A stretch of 64,000 bases of DNA from Sphingobium sp. B2D3C (GCF_025961835.1 NZ_JAOQOK010000001.1:1922001-1986000); one strand, 5' to 3'; positions 1 to 9,257 are shown, counted from the stretch's first letter. The notes: a model not told the origin generated them from the sequence alone. Translations and numbers: made by a program.

Positions 1-502
1 GCGGCAGGGCGGCGATGCCGACAATCCGGCCGACGCCGCAGCGGCCTGCGCTTTTCCGGACAGCCTGCTCACCGATCCGGCACTGCGGTCGGAGGAAGCC
101 GGCCCCCTCGCCAGCCGCGTCTCTCGCCACCCGCAGGTGCGCGCGGCGCTGCTGGAGCGCCAGCGCGCCTTCGCCGCACAGCCGGGCGGCGCGGTACTCG
201 ACGGGCGCGATATCGGCACGGTGATCGCGCCGGATGCCGACGCCAAATTGTTCGTCACCGCCAGCCTTGCGGTGCGCGCGCAGCGCCGCCATGCGGAGCT
301 TTCCGCCCATGGCCATCCCGTCGCGCTGGAGGCTCTCTCCGCCGACCTCGCCGAGCGTGACGCGCGGGACATGCAGCGCGCCGATGCGCCCCTGAAGCAG
401 GCCCAAGATGCGGACTTGCTGGATACCAGCAATTTGAGTATAGACGCCGCCGTTCAGCATGCGATCGCGCTGGTGGACGCTCGCCTGAAGAGTCGCCATT
501 AG
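1..502 (+). CDS. cmk: Cytidylate kinase, 5' end outside the window
   Basis: Cytidylate kinase phosphorylates CMP and dCMP with ATP in the cytoplasm. Only the last 166 codons are present, read in frame from base 2, and the start lies before the window. The visible part holds the family motif [14 protein letters not shown], which precedes the substrate-binding Arg/Lys region, and a typical C-terminal helix ending in DARLKSRH. The gene is followed by a good hairpin terminator and then rpsA, the usual cmk-rpsA-ihfB order of proteobacteria. Identity is therefore supported by both motif and context. Confidence 0.9.
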   Translation, partial: RQGGDADNPADAAAACAFPDSLLTDPALRSEEAGPLASRVSRHPQVRAALLERQRAFAAQPGGAVLDGRDIGTVIAPDADAKLFVTASLAVRAQRRHAELSAHGHPVALEALSADLAERDARDMQRADAPLKQAQDADLLDTSNLSIDAAVQHAIALVDARLKSRH

Positions 503-515
503 ACGGCTTGGATGA

Positions 516-549
516 GGCGCTTCGCGTTGCGAGGCGCCCTTTTGCTTTT
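516..549 (+). terminator. Rho-independent terminator after cmk
   Basis: A 10-bp stem with one G-T pair (left arm GGCGCTTCGC, right arm GCGAGGCGCC) and a 3-base loop is followed by CTTTTGCTTTT. It lies 14 bases after the cmk stop codon and separates cmk from rpsA. Confidence 0.7.
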
Positions 550-678
550 CCCAAAGCACGAGTGATCGCCTTCGCGCCGCCTGGTGAATGCCCGGCCGGC
601 ATGAGGTCGTTCGGGCAGTTTGGCCAAAGACCACCGGAGACAACCGGTTGGCCAGCAACGACTTGAAGGAACTCTCAC

Positions 679-2379
679 ATGGCCTCTCAGGCAAACCCGA
701 CGCGCGATGATTTTGCCGCGCTTCTCAATGAATCTCTTGGTGGTGCAGACGGCGGCTTTGAAGGCCGCGTGGTCAAGGGCACCGTCACCGGCATCGAAAA
801 CGACCTCGCCGTCATCGACGTGGGCCTCAAGAGCGAAGGCCGCGTGCCGCTGCGCGAGTTCGCCATGCCCGGCCAGAAGGCCGATCTGAAGGTTGGCGAC
901 GAAGTCGAGGTCTATGTCGACCGCGTCGAGAACAGCAATGGCGAGGCCATGCTCTCGCGCGACCGCGCCCGCCGCGAAGCCGCGTGGGACAAGCTGGAAT
1001 CCGAATTCGCCGAGAGCGCCCGCGTTGAGGGTGTCATCTTCGGCCGCGTCAAGGGCGGCTTCACCGTCGATCTCGACGGCGCCGTGGCCTTCTTGCCCGG
1101 CAGCCAGGTCGACATCCGCCCCGTGCGCGACGTCACCCCGCTCATGGACATTCCGCAGCCCTTCCAGATCCTCAAGATGGACCGTCGTCGTGGCAACATC
1201 GTCGTGTCGCGTCGCGCGATCCTGGAAGAGACCCGCGCCGAGCAGCGCAGCGGCCTCATCCAGACGCTGAGCGAAGGCCAGATCATCGAGGGCGTGGTCA
1301 AGAACATCACCGATTACGGTGCGTTCGTTGATCTGGGCGGCATTGACGGCCTGCTGCACGTCACGGACCTGAGCTACAAGCGAATCAACCACCCGAGCGA
1401 GATGATCAACATCGGCGACACGGTGAAGGTGCAGATCATCCGCATCAACCGCGACACGCAGCGCATCAGCCTCGGCATGAAGCAGCTCGAGAGCGATCCG
1501 TGGGAAGGCGCATCGGCCAAGTACCCGATCGGCGCCAAGCTCTCCGGCCGCGTCACGAACATTACCGAATATGGTGCGTTCGTCGAGCTGGAGCCCGGCA
1601 TCGAGGGTCTGGTCCACGTTTCGGAAATGTCCTGGACCAAGAAGAACGTCCACCCCGGCAAGATCGTTTCGACGAGCCAGGAAGTGGAAGTTCTGGTGCT
1701 CGAGGTCGATGCCGAGAAGCGTCGCATCAGCCTTGGCCTCAAGCAGGCCCAGTCCAACCCCTGGGAGAGCTTTGCCGAGCGTCACCCGGTCGGCAGCCAG
1801 GTCGAGGGCGAAGTCAAGAACGCCACCGAGTTTGGCCTGTTCATCGGCCTGGACGGCGACGTCGACGGCATGGTTCACATGTCCGACATCGCGTGGGGCA
1901 TCTCCGGCGAGGACGCGCTCAACCTGCACCGCAAGGGCGAGACCGTTCAGGCCATCGTGCTTGACGTGGACGTCGAGAAGGAACGCATCAGCCTCGGCAT
2001 GAAGCAGCTCGAAAAGGGTGCGCCGGCAGCTGGCGCGGTGCGTGGCACCGGCCTCAACAAGAACGAGACCGTGACCGTGACCGTTCTGGAAGTCCGCGAC
2101 GGCGGCCTGGAAGTTCAGGCTGGCGACGACGGCGTGACCGGCTTCATCAAGCGCAGCGACCTTGGCCGCGACCGCGACGAGCAGCGCCCCGAGCGCTTCC
2201 AGGTCGGCCAGAAGTTCGACGCACTGGTGATCGGTTTCGACCGCTCCAAGAAGCCGAACTTCTCGGTCAAGGCGCTCCAGATCGCCGAAGAGAAGCAGGC
2301 TGTCGCGCAGTACGGTTCGTCCGACAGCGGCGCGTCGCTGGGCGACATTCTGGGTGAGGCGCTCAAGGCGAAGAACTGA
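679..2379 (+). CDS. rpsA: 30S ribosomal protein S1
   Basis: S1 binds the mRNA leader on the 30S subunit and promotes initiation. The 566-residue product is close to the E. coli length (557). Six S1/OB repeats are visible at about 28-97, 113-180, 199-268, 284-355, 371-440 and 458-530. Repeats 3 to 5 carry the clearest RNA-binding pattern (for example TDYGAFVDLGGIDGLLHV). The ATG is preceded by AAGGA. The flanking genes are cmk upstream and ihfB downstream, the conserved order. A terminator-like hairpin follows the gene. Confidence 0.98.
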   Translation: MASQANPTRDDFAALLNESLGGADGGFEGRVVKGTVTGIENDLAVIDVGLKSEGRVPLREFAMPGQKADLKVGDEVEVYVDRVENSNGEAMLSRDRARREAAWDKLESEFAESARVEGVIFGRVKGGFTVDLDGAVAFLPGSQVDIRPVRDVTPLMDIPQPFQILKMDRRRGNIVVSRRAILEETRAEQRSGLIQTLSEGQIIEGVVKNITDYGAFVDLGGIDGLLHVTDLSYKRINHPSEMINIGDTVKVQIIRINRDTQRISLGMKQLESDPWEGASAKYPIGAKLSGRVTNITEYGAFVELEPGIEGLVHVSEMSWTKKNVHPGKIVSTSQEVEVLVLEVDAEKRRISLGLKQAQSNPWESFAERHPVGSQVEGEVKNATEFGLFIGLDGDVDGMVHMSDIAWGISGEDALNLHRKGETVQAIVLDVDVEKERISLGMKQLEKGAPAAGAVRGTGLNKNETVTVTVLEVRDGGLEVQAGDDGVTGFIKRSDLGRDRDEQRPERFQVGQKFDALVIGFDRSKKPNFSVKALQIAEEKQAVAQYGSSDSGASLGDILGEALKAKN

Positions 2380-2418
2380 TCGCCGGGGCTTTTCCCACCC
2401 TCTAATAATTGCGGCAGT

Positions 2419-2450
2419 GGGCCGGTCGAGCAATCGGCCGGCCCGTTCCG
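2419..2450 (+). terminator. Likely terminator after rpsA
   Basis: GGGCCGG and CCGGCCC arms enclose a 12-base loop and are followed by GTTCCGTTTCC. The hairpin lies about 40 bases after the rpsA stop. The tail is only moderately T-rich. Confidence 0.5.
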
Positions 2451-2592
2451 TTTCCGGCGTTCTGCGGGGATTTTTCTTGATTGCACGCCGATGTTGGCGC
2501 ATCGCGCGAGTCACGGAAAACGCAACGAAGGGGGACTCGGGGCACTTCCGGATTATGGGGGACGGCTTCGGCCTTTTCGGAAAGTAGCAGAG

Positions 2593-2877
2593 ATGATTCG
2601 TTCTCAGCTCGTTCAAAAGCTTGCGCTTCTTCATCCTGACCTCAGCGGGCAGGAAGTCGACCGCATCGTGGATATCGTTTTCGACTCGATTACCGCGCGC
2701 CTGGCCGAAGGGGGCCGGGTAGAACTGCGTGGATTCGGCGCCTTCACCACCCGCGCCCGGGACGGGCGCACGGGGCGCAATCCCCGCACCGGCGATTCGG
2801 TGGTGGTACCGCCCAAGCGCGTGCCGCACTTCAAGCCAGGCAAGGAAATGCGCATTCGCCTGAATGCCGGCGACTGA
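2593..2877 (+). CDS. ihfB: Integration host factor subunit beta
   Basis: IHF-beta pairs with IHF-alpha to bind and sharply bend DNA in the nucleoid. The 94-residue product has the HU/IHF fold. The N-terminal helices begin MIRSQLVQKLA and the DNA-minor-groove arm contains GRNPRTGDSVVVP, with the conserved NP turn. An in-frame upstream extension to 2491 exists, but the ATG at 2593 matches the family start. The gene lies downstream of rpsA as in other proteobacteria, with 213 bp between them and a terminator-like hairpin in that gap, so it probably has its own promoter. Confidence 0.93.
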   Translation: MIRSQLVQKLALLHPDLSGQEVDRIVDIVFDSITARLAEGGRVELRGFGAFTTRARDGRTGRNPRTGDSVVVPPKRVPHFKPGKEMRIRLNAGD

Positions 2878-2910
2878 GCACCATCACCTGAGCCTTTGAC
2901 GATCCGGCAG

Positions 2911-2939
2911 CCCGGCCATGCGGCAGCGCATCGGCCGGG
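2911..2939 (+). terminator. Terminator-like hairpin after ihfB
   Basis: CCCGGCCATGCG and CGCATCGGCCGGG form a 12-bp stem with one bulged C and a GCAG loop, about 34 bases after the ihfB stop. The T-tract is weak (TTGCGGTCATT). Confidence 0.5.
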
Positions 2940-3042
2940 TTGCGGTCATTCCGCGCACAGCATGTCCTTCACCCGGCGCTTGATAAGGGCTGGAACCGTC
3001 CTGCCGTGCATGGCATGGGCGTTCGCGCATCCCCATGTGCTT

Positions 3043-3129
3043 GCGGACGTGGCGAAATCGGTAGACGCAGCAGACTTAAAATCTGCTTCTCATCTGAGAG
3101 TGCGGGTTCAAGTCCCGCCGTCCGCACCA
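3043..3129 (+). tRNA. tRNA-Leu (anticodon UAA)
   Basis: This 87-base class II tRNA starts GCGGACG, pairs with CGTCCGC and ends in encoded CCA. The anticodon stem is GCAGA/TCTGC with loop CTTAAAA, giving anticodon UAA. A long variable arm (about TTCTCATCTGAGA) and the T-loop GGTTCAAGTCC are both clear. Confidence 0.97.
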
Positions 3130-3245
3130 TAGCGAACGCGATGTCCCCCCTTTCAAGCGCAGCCATGGTTGGACGAATCGCGTCGGCAGGCTACGGCCTC
3201 CCTGTAACGTCGATGGATTCTTGTCCGAACAGGGAGTGAAAGGCG

Positions 3246-4736
3246 ATGGGCACCCGCCCCGCGCGAACCTGGGTCCGCCCCCTGCTGGCATTGGCCGTGC
3301 TCGCCACGGCGGGATGCAACAGCCCGCGCGATAACCGCACCGTTCGGGTGGACGTGATCGGCCAGAGCGAAGCGCTCGCCCAGCCGCTGCGCCACGGCAA
3401 TGCACCGGCAGCCCGGCTGATCCTCGCCTCGACCGCGCAAGGGCTGCTCAGCTTCGACGCGCGCGGCGACATTGTCGGCGCGCTGGCGGAAAGCTGGATC
3501 GTCGAGGATGGCGGCCAGAGCTACATCTTCCGGCTGAAGCGGCTGCACTGGGCGGACGGCAAGCCGGTCCATGCCGATGAGGTCGCCCGGCTTCTGCGCG
3601 AGCGGATGCGCGCCAATCCGCTGCTGCTGGCGGGCCTTACCCCCGATGTGCGCGCGATGACCGACCGGGTCATCGAAATAAGGCTCGACATGAGCCTCCC
3701 CGCCTTCCTGCAATTGCTCGCTCAACCGGACCTTGCGGTAATGACCCGCTCGGGCGACGGCACCGGCCCCTATCGCCGTGAGCCGGTTGCCAAGGGCGGG
3801 CCGGTCGTCCTGGCACCCGCGACAGCCGCGATCGAGGAGCCGACCGAGGGCGAGCCCGAGAGCGAAGCCGCGCCCCTGGTCGAGCGGCGGGAAGTGCGCG
3901 CCGAGCGCGCGTCGCTGGCTCTCGTCCGCTTCCGCGCTCGCCATACCGATCTCGTGCTGGGCGGGCGCTTCCAGCACCTGCCCTTGATCGACGCGGCCGG
4001 CCTCAACATGGCCGATGCGCAGGTCGACCCGGTCGAGGGCCTGTTCGGCCTCGCCTTTACGAGCACGTCGTCCTTCCTCGCGGACGTACCGGTGCGCGAC
4101 GCGCTCGCCCGCCTTGTCGACCGGGACAAGCTCGCCGAGGTTCTGGGCCTGCCGGGCTGGCGGACCGCCACCTACCCGCTCCCGGCCTCTTATGAACTGA
4201 ACCGCCTGCCGAGCGCACCGGCATGGTCCGGCCGCTCGCGCGAGGAGCGCGTCGAATCCGCCCGGCGGATCATCGACCGCTGGCGGGCGGACAAGGGCGA
4301 TCCGCCGGTTCTACGGATCGCCTTGCCGGACGGATCAGGCGCCTCCGTGCTGTTCCTGCGCCTGGTTCAAGACTTTGGACAGGCCGGATTGCAACTCGAT
4401 CGGGTGGCCATCGATCAGCCCGCCGATCTGCGGCTGATCGACGAGGTCGCGCCCTTTGACAGTGCGTTCTGGTATCTCGCCCGCCTCGATTGTTCGGCCG
4501 GGTTCCTGTGCGATCCGCGCGTGGCCAGCCGCCTCGCCGAGGCCCGCAAGAGCCAGAATGACGAGGAGCGCGCCCAGTTGCTGGCGGAAGCGGAGGAAGC
4601 GACGGTGGCGTTCAGCGGGTTCATTCCGCTCGGTCGTCCCATCCGCTGGTCGCTCGTCGGGCAGCGGCTGACCAACTTCAAACCCTCTTCGCGCGGAGTT
4701 CATCCATTGAATGCGCTGATCACCGTCCCCAACTAA
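3246..4736 (+). CDS. ABC-type solute (peptide)-binding lipoprotein, family 5
   Basis: Family 5 binding proteins deliver peptides, nickel or other solutes to ABC permeases in the periplasm. The 496-residue product begins with a basic then hydrophobic leader ending LATAGC, a likely lipoprotein signal with Cys23. The body has SBP_bac_5 features: an early LILASTAQGLLSFDARGDI segment (the usual L.LNIYEGLL region), AESWIVEDGGQSYIFRLK, and ADEVARLLRERM. No permease or ATPase gene is adjacent, so partner and substrate are unknown. It starts shortly after tRNA-Leu and precedes a DUF4112 gene by 41 bp. Confidence 0.75.
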   Translation: MGTRPARTWVRPLLALAVLATAGCNSPRDNRTVRVDVIGQSEALAQPLRHGNAPAARLILASTAQGLLSFDARGDIVGALAESWIVEDGGQSYIFRLKRLHWADGKPVHADEVARLLRERMRANPLLLAGLTPDVRAMTDRVIEIRLDMSLPAFLQLLAQPDLAVMTRSGDGTGPYRREPVAKGGPVVLAPATAAIEEPTEGEPESEAAPLVERREVRAERASLALVRFRARHTDLVLGGRFQHLPLIDAAGLNMADAQVDPVEGLFGLAFTSTSSFLADVPVRDALARLVDRDKLAEVLGLPGWRTATYPLPASYELNRLPSAPAWSGRSREERVESARRIIDRWRADKGDPPVLRIALPDGSGASVLFLRLVQDFGQAGLQLDRVAIDQPADLRLIDEVAPFDSAFWYLARLDCSAGFLCDPRVASRLAEARKSQNDEERAQLLAEAEEATVAFSGFIPLGRPIRWSLVGQRLTNFKPSSRGVHPLNALITVPN

Positions 4737-4777
4737 TCCTTCGCGCTGCCAGCAAGGCAGCCTGCAAAGGAACGTGG

Positions 4778-5221
4778 ATGGCCCGGGCGAAACCGCATAA
4801 CGCTGCTGAAGAGATGGCGAGACAGTTTGAGAGCCTCGCCAGTTCGCGGCTCGGGCGCGATCCCCATGCGGTGCGCCGCCGCATCGAGATGATGGAGCAG
4901 GTGCTCGAAAATGCGATGGTGATCCCCGGGACGCGCATCCGCGTCGGGCTGGACGCCATGCTCGGCATCATTCCCATCGTCGGCGATCTTCTCGCAGCGG
5001 CCATGGGCGCATGGATTGTATGGGAGGCCCGTAATCTCGGGATGCCGCGCTGGCAGTTGCTGCGGATGAGCGGCAATGTCGCCTTCGACACCGCAATCGG
5101 CGCGGTTCCACTGGTCGGCGATGCCTTCGACGTCATGTTCCGCTCGAACACGCGCAACCTGCGGATCATCCGCAAGCATCTCGACAAGCACCATCCCCAG
5201 ACGGCGATCATCGAAGGCTAA
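4778..5221 (+). CDS. DUF4112 domain protein
   Basis: This 147-residue protein matches the DUF4112 family, whose function is unknown. The family hallmark is visible twice: PGTRIRVGLDAMLGIIPIVGD followed by a hydrophobic stretch (about residues 55-90), then FDTAIGAVPLVGDAFDVMFRSN (about 108-130). These glycine/proline-rich hydrophobic hairpins suggest membrane association. The ATG has AAGGA upstream. It follows the solute-binding protein gene by 41 bp and converges with nadC. Confidence 0.8.
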   Translation: MARAKPHNAAEEMARQFESLASSRLGRDPHAVRRRIEMMEQVLENAMVIPGTRIRVGLDAMLGIIPIVGDLLAAAMGAWIVWEARNLGMPRWQLLRMSGNVAFDTAIGAVPLVGDAFDVMFRSNTRNLRIIRKHLDKHHPQTAIIEG

Positions 5222-5227
5222 ACAAGC

Positions 5228-5251
5228 CAAGCGCCATTCTTCGGCGCCTTG
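5228..5251. terminator. Weak bidirectional hairpin between DUF4112 gene and nadC
   Basis: CAAGCGCC pairs with GGCGCCTTG, with one bulged base and a loop of about 7 bases, in the 33-bp gap between two convergent stop codons. There is no strong T-tract on either strand. Confidence 0.4.
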
Positions 5252-5254
5252 AGC

Positions 5255-6115
5255 CTAGATATTGCTGAAATCGAGGCCGATATCTGCCGCTGGTGCCGAC
5301 TGGGTCAATCGCCCGACACTGACATAATCGACGCCCGTGCTGGCGATAGCGCGGATGGTCTCCAGCGTAACCCCGCCAGAGGCCTCCGTGGGAACGCGCT
5401 TTCCAACCAGCGTGACAGCGCCGCGCAGAACGCCCGGCGACATGTTATCCAGCAGCAGATGCGTCGCCCCGGCCGCGATGGCCGGCTCGATCTGGTCGAT
5501 CCGGTCGACCTCCACGATCACCTCGGCAATCCCGGCAGCCACTGCCCGGCGCACCGCCTCTTCCACCGATCCGGCGACGGCGACGTGATTGTCCTTGATC
5601 ATCGCCGCATCCCACAGGCCCATGCGGTGGTTTTTCGCGCCGCCCATGCGCGTCGCGTATTTCTCCAGCACGCGCAGGCCGGGGATCGTCTTGCGGGTAT
5701 CGAGCAGCGTCGCTCCGGTGCCGGCAATGCGGTCCACATAAGCCCGCGTCATCGTAGCGATGCCGGTCAAGTGCTGCACCGTGTTGAGCGCCGACCGCTC
5801 CGCGGTGAGCATCGCGCGTGCGCGGCCCTTCAGGCGCATGAGGTCGGTGCCGGCCGGCACCTGATCACCATCCGCGACGAGCAGCGTGATCTCGACATCG
5901 GGATCGAGCGCACGGAAGAAGGCTTCGGCCAACGGCAGGCCCGCAACCGTCACCGCGTCGCGGCTGTCCATCACACCGCTGAACACCGCGTCTGCGGGGA
6001 TGACGCTCTGCGACGTCACATCCCGCCCGCCCCCATTGACCGGACCATCAAGGTCCTCGGCGAGGGTGGCGGCGACGAAGGCGTCGAGGTCGAAGCGGTC
6101 AAGTGTGAAGGGCAT
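5255..6115 (-). CDS. nadC: Nicotinate-nucleotide pyrophosphorylase (carboxylating)
   Basis: NadC converts quinolinate and PRPP to nicotinate mononucleotide with loss of CO2, a late step of de novo NAD synthesis. The 286-residue product has the family motifs: GRDVTSQSVIP near residue 30, LNTVQHLTGIATMTR (the quinolinate-binding His/Thr region), LLDTRKTIPGLR (catalytic Lys) and AKNHRMGLWDAAMIKDNH. Its start overlaps the 3' end of the DUF2254 gene by 17 bp. It is the last gene of nadA-DUF2254-nadC. nadB is not in the window. Confidence 0.95.
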   Translation of the reverse strand: MPFTLDRFDLDAFVAATLAEDLDGPVNGGGRDVTSQSVIPADAVFSGVMDSRDAVTVAGLPLAEAFFRALDPDVEITLLVADGDQVPAGTDLMRLKGRARAMLTAERSALNTVQHLTGIATMTRAYVDRIAGTGATLLDTRKTIPGLRVLEKYATRMGGAKNHRMGLWDAAMIKDNHVAVAGSVEEAVRRAVAAGIAEVIVEVDRIDQIEPAIAAGATHLLLDNMSPGVLRGAVTLVGKRVPTEASGGVTLETIRAIASTGVDYVSVGRLTQSAPAADIGLDFSNI

Positions 6116-7412
6116 GATGCGCTCGCTTTTTCATCGCCGCCTCGAAAGCGCAAGAGCGTTCCTCAAGCTCAGCGAGGGAGGGACCGGCCAGCGCGATCCG
6201 CGCCTGCGCCATCAACCGCTCGCCTTCCAGCCGCAGCGCCTCCCGCCGGGGCTGCGAGACGAGGCCGGCGGAAATGCCCAGCAGACAATCGAGAAACTGC
6301 GCCGCAGCAATAGGGCTGGTTGCGGCGGCCGAGCGCAGGGAGCCGAACCCGCGCCGCAGGAAATGGTCGAAATCGTCATTAAGCGGAATGACACGCTGCC
6401 AGTCTTCTTCTTCCTCTCCCGGCCTGCTGCGCAGATCGCGCCGGGCAAGTTCGCTCATCGAAGCGCCGAGCCAATGCATCGCCGTCACCGCCGTGAAGGG
6501 ATCGTTGATGCCAGGCGACAGGGCGCGCAAGCCAATCTCGACCAGCTCGTCGATCAGAAATTCGATGTCCTGCGCCGGAGACCGAAATCCAGCGAGTGAG
6601 AAACAGTCCCGCAGTTGCTCGGCCATCTCATCATCCACATGACAGCCGTGGACGGACATCAGGCCAATCTCGGGATGCACAAAATCGCCGGGACGCAGGC
6701 GCATGACCACGCGGCATTTGTGCTCGCGGGCAACGTCAGCCAGGCCTGAGAAATCGACGATCTGGATATAGCCGCTGCCCGTCGCCGGCACGATCTGCCC
6801 GTCGGACAACGCCATCATCTCCACCTCGTCGCCCTCTTTCGGAAAGCGCTGGCGCACTTCCTCGGTCAGGCGCCGTCCGATCTCCTCAAGCACGGAATTG
6901 ATGCGGATGCTGGCCGGCACATGATTGAGGAAGAAAACCAGCACGCCGATGGAAATCAGCATCAGGCCGGTCGCGATGACCAGCGAGAGTTGCGGCACGA
7001 ACCCCACATCGACGCTGGATTCCGCCGCCTCCCGGACGACCCGCAGCACCATGACGGCATAGACGAACGTGCCGATGAACGTCGCCAGCGAGAGCTGGTT
7101 GCCGCGATCTTCCATGAAATTGATGAGCAGGCGCGGGCCGTAATTACCCGAGGCATAGACCACGGCGGCTATGGTGATCGAGAAAACGGTCGACGCCACG
7201 CCGATCATCGATCCGGCAATGACGTTGAGGACGTTGCGCGCCCCTTCCGGCCGCGCAGCATCCACGAACTTGACGAGATGGGCGGCCTGCCCCGAGCGAT
7301 CGATGTCGATGGTGACGATCGCCAGCGCGAGGGCGAGCATCGTGAACAGCGCCGGATAGAACCAATAGCTCGCGTTAACGTTCAGCCAGAGCGAGCGCAG
7401 GCGGACGATCAC
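6099..7412 (-). CDS. DUF2254 membrane protein
   Basis: DUF2254 proteins are inner-membrane proteins of unknown function. I chose the GTG at 7412, giving 437 residues, because it lies 16 bp after the nadA stop, has GGGGAG upstream and begins just before the first membrane helix. A longer frame would run into nadA. Four hydrophobic segments are visible in the first 200 residues (SYWFYPALFTMLALALAI, MIGVASTVFSITIAAVVYA, FIGTFVYAVMVLRVV, LVIATGLMLISIGVLVFFL). A soluble domain with FVHPEIGLMSV and ALSPGINDPFTAV, both typical of the family, follows. It sits between nadA and nadC, so it is co-transcribed with NAD genes. Confidence 0.8.
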   Translation of the reverse strand: MIVRLRSLWLNVNASYWFYPALFTMLALALAIVTIDIDRSGQAAHLVKFVDAARPEGARNVLNVIAGSMIGVASTVFSITIAAVVYASGNYGPRLLINFMEDRGNQLSLATFIGTFVYAVMVLRVVREAAESSVDVGFVPQLSLVIATGLMLISIGVLVFFLNHVPASIRINSVLEEIGRRLTEEVRQRFPKEGDEVEMMALSDGQIVPATGSGYIQIVDFSGLADVAREHKCRVVMRLRPGDFVHPEIGLMSVHGCHVDDEMAEQLRDCFSLAGFRSPAQDIEFLIDELVEIGLRALSPGINDPFTAVTAMHWLGASMSELARRDLRSRPGEEEEDWQRVIPLNDDFDHFLRRGFGSLRSAAATSPIAAAQFLDCLLGISAGLVSQPRREALRLEGERLMAQARIALAGPSLAELEERSCAFEAAMKKRAHHALHT

Positions 7413-7428
7413 CGGGGCGGCTCCCCGC

Positions 7429-8424
7429 TCACCGTGCTCCCACGTCGCCCTGCCCGACCGTATCGCTGGCAAGATCCAGCATCCGGTCGAGGCTCTTCTT
7501 CGCGGCGACCCGCAGCTGCTCATCCATCTCGATGCGCGGCTGGAGATCGCGGAGCGCGATGTAGAGCTTCTCCAGCGTGTTGAGCGCCATATAGGGGCAG
7601 ACGTTGCAGTTGCAGTTGCCGTCCGCACCCGGCGCGCCGACGAAGCGCTTTTCGGGGATCGCCTTTTCCATCTGGTGGATGATGTGCGGCTCGGTCGCGA
7701 CGATCAGCGTGTCGCCGGGCATGTCCTTGGCATATTGCAGGATGCCGCTGGTCGAGCCGACATAATCGGCATGATCGATGATAGCCGGCGGGCATTCGGG
7801 GTGGGCCGCAACCGGCGCGCCAGGGTGCATGGCCTTGAGCTTGAGCAGCTCAGTCTCGCTGAAGCTCTCATGCACGATGCACACGCCCGGCCAGAGCAGC
7901 ATCTCACGCCCCAGCTTGCGCGCGAGATAGCCGCCCAGATGCTTATCCGGCCCGAAGATGATCTTCTGGTCCTTGGGGAGCTTGCTCAGAATCTTCTCGG
8001 CAGACGAGCTGGTGACGATGATATCGCTCAGCGCCTTTACCTCCGCCGAGCAATTGATGTAGCTGAGGGCGATATGATCGGGATGTGCCTCGCGGAAGGC
8101 CTTGAACTGGGCTGGCGGGCAGCTGTCTTCCAGGCTACAGCCTGCGTCCATGTCCGGCAGGATCACGATCTTCTCGGGGCTGAGGATCTTCGCCGTCTCG
8201 GCCATGAAGCGCACGCCGCAAAATGCGATCACGTCCGCATCCGTCTCGGCCGCCTTGCGGGATAGCTCAAGGCTGTCGCCGACAAAGTCGGCCAGGTCCT
8301 GGATCTGCGGCTTCTGGTAATAATGCGCGAGTATGACCGCATTGCGCTCCTTGCGCAGGCGATTGATCTCCTCCAGCAGGTCCAGCCCCGCAAGACTTCC
8401 GCCGATCCCGCCGCGTGCATCCAT
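7429..8424 (-). CDS. nadA: Quinolinate synthase
   Basis: NadA condenses iminoaspartate with dihydroxyacetone phosphate to quinolinate using a [4Fe-4S] cluster. The product is about 331 residues. The motifs AHYYQKPQIQDLADFVGDS, VIAFCGVRFMAETAKIL, MDAGCSLEDSCP and GNCNCNVCPYMALNTLEKL match NadA, and cluster-ligand cysteines are visible near residues 110, 200 and 297. The start is the ATG at 8424, nine bases after AGGAG; the GTG immediately before it is possible. It is the first gene of the nadA-DUF2254-nadC operon. Confidence 0.95.
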   Translation of the reverse strand: MDARGGIGGSLAGLDLLEEINRLRKERNAVILAHYYQKPQIQDLADFVGDSLELSRKAAETDADVIAFCGVRFMAETAKILSPEKIVILPDMDAGCSLEDSCPPAQFKAFREAHPDHIALSYINCSAEVKALSDIIVTSSSAEKILSKLPKDQKIIFGPDKHLGGYLARKLGREMLLWPGVCIVHESFSETELLKLKAMHPGAPVAAHPECPPAIIDHADYVGSTSGILQYAKDMPGDTLIVATEPHIIHQMEKAIPEKRFVGAPGADGNCNCNVCPYMALNTLEKLYIALRDLQPRIEMDEQLRVAAKKSLDRMLDLASDTVGQGDVGAR

Positions 8425-8492
8425 CACCGAATCTCCTTTGTCATGCGGCGGAGATGGCCACGAAGCGCCCGTCGATCAACCTCTAACCGCGC

Positions 8493-9257
8493 TCAGGGGA
8501 AGAAGGCCCGCATATCGCGCATCGCACCGGGTGTCCCGGCGACCATATCGCGCGTGATGGCAAGGCCCATCGGGCTGTAGGCGATGGCATCGGCCATGAG
8601 CTGGCTGCCGATCAGGATGCCCGCTCCCCACAGCCATGCGGCGTGGATGCGCCCTTTGCGCCGCCAGTCCCAGACCATGCCGACCAGGATGAACATCATG
8701 GGCGCCACGACAGCCGCGACCCACCAGCCCCAGGGGATGAGGAACGGCATCGGCAGCAGCCGCCCGAAGCCGGGGCCGGTCAGCCCGGCCATGGCGCCGC
8801 ACATCAGCCTCCGGTGCCAGTCGGGACGGGCGCGCATGACGAGCGCCGCCCCGACGGTGAGCGCGAAAGCCAGCAGGCCGATGCTGTTGCCGAAGAGAAA
8901 TTCATTAGTATCGAAGAAAGGAGGCCCGCCGATTGCGCGCACCGAATGACGCGTCACCGCCAGACCCAGCACGACCATGACCGGCACCCAGAGCAGCGCG
9001 AGCACACCAAGTCGCCGGTGCAGGCGCACCGAGCCGCTAGCCGCCAGAAAAGATTGGGTGACGAAAAGAACCAGCCAGCCGAAGAAAACCAGCGCGTGGA
9101 CATGAAGCAGCAGCGGCGCGGCGAAGGTCGAGCGGCCGGCGGCGACATTGAATGAGAAGCCCGCCACAAGGACAAAGGCCATCGCCAGCGCCAATTTGAG
9201 GAAGAAGCTGCGCTCGCGCTCGATCTCGGATCTGATGCCTGAAGCAAGTGTTGCCAT
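8493..9257 (-). CDS. Polytopic membrane protein of unknown function
   Basis: I do not recognise a characterised homologue. The 254-residue product has about seven hydrophobic segments. Conserved-looking histidines sit at their ends: LLHVHALVFFGWLVLF (about 50-65), VRLHRRLGVLALLW (about 78-92) and DWHRRLMCG (about 150). The pattern of H.....GW...Q followed by HRRLG resembles DUF2306-like or cytochrome-b561-like membrane families, so heme binding is conceivable but not shown. It is a single gene between nadA and the MBL-fold gene, on the same strand. Confidence 0.6.
   Translation of the reverse strand: MATLASGIRSEIERERSFFLKLALAMAFVLVAGFSFNVAAGRSTFAAPLLLHVHALVFFGWLVLFVTQSFLAASGSVRLHRRLGVLALLWVPVMVVLGLAVTRHSVRAIGGPPFFDTNEFLFGNSIGLLAFALTVGAALVMRARPDWHRRLMCGAMAGLTGPGFGRLLPMPFLIPWGWWVAAVVAPMMFILVGMVWDWRRKGRIHAAWLWGAGILIGSQLMADAIAYSPMGLAITRDMVAGTPGAMRDMRAFFP

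Noticed and set aside
499..2829. Very long open frame on the minus strand opposite rpsA
   Set aside because: Antisense shadow of rpsA caused by high GC third positions; no family features, and rpsA is certain.
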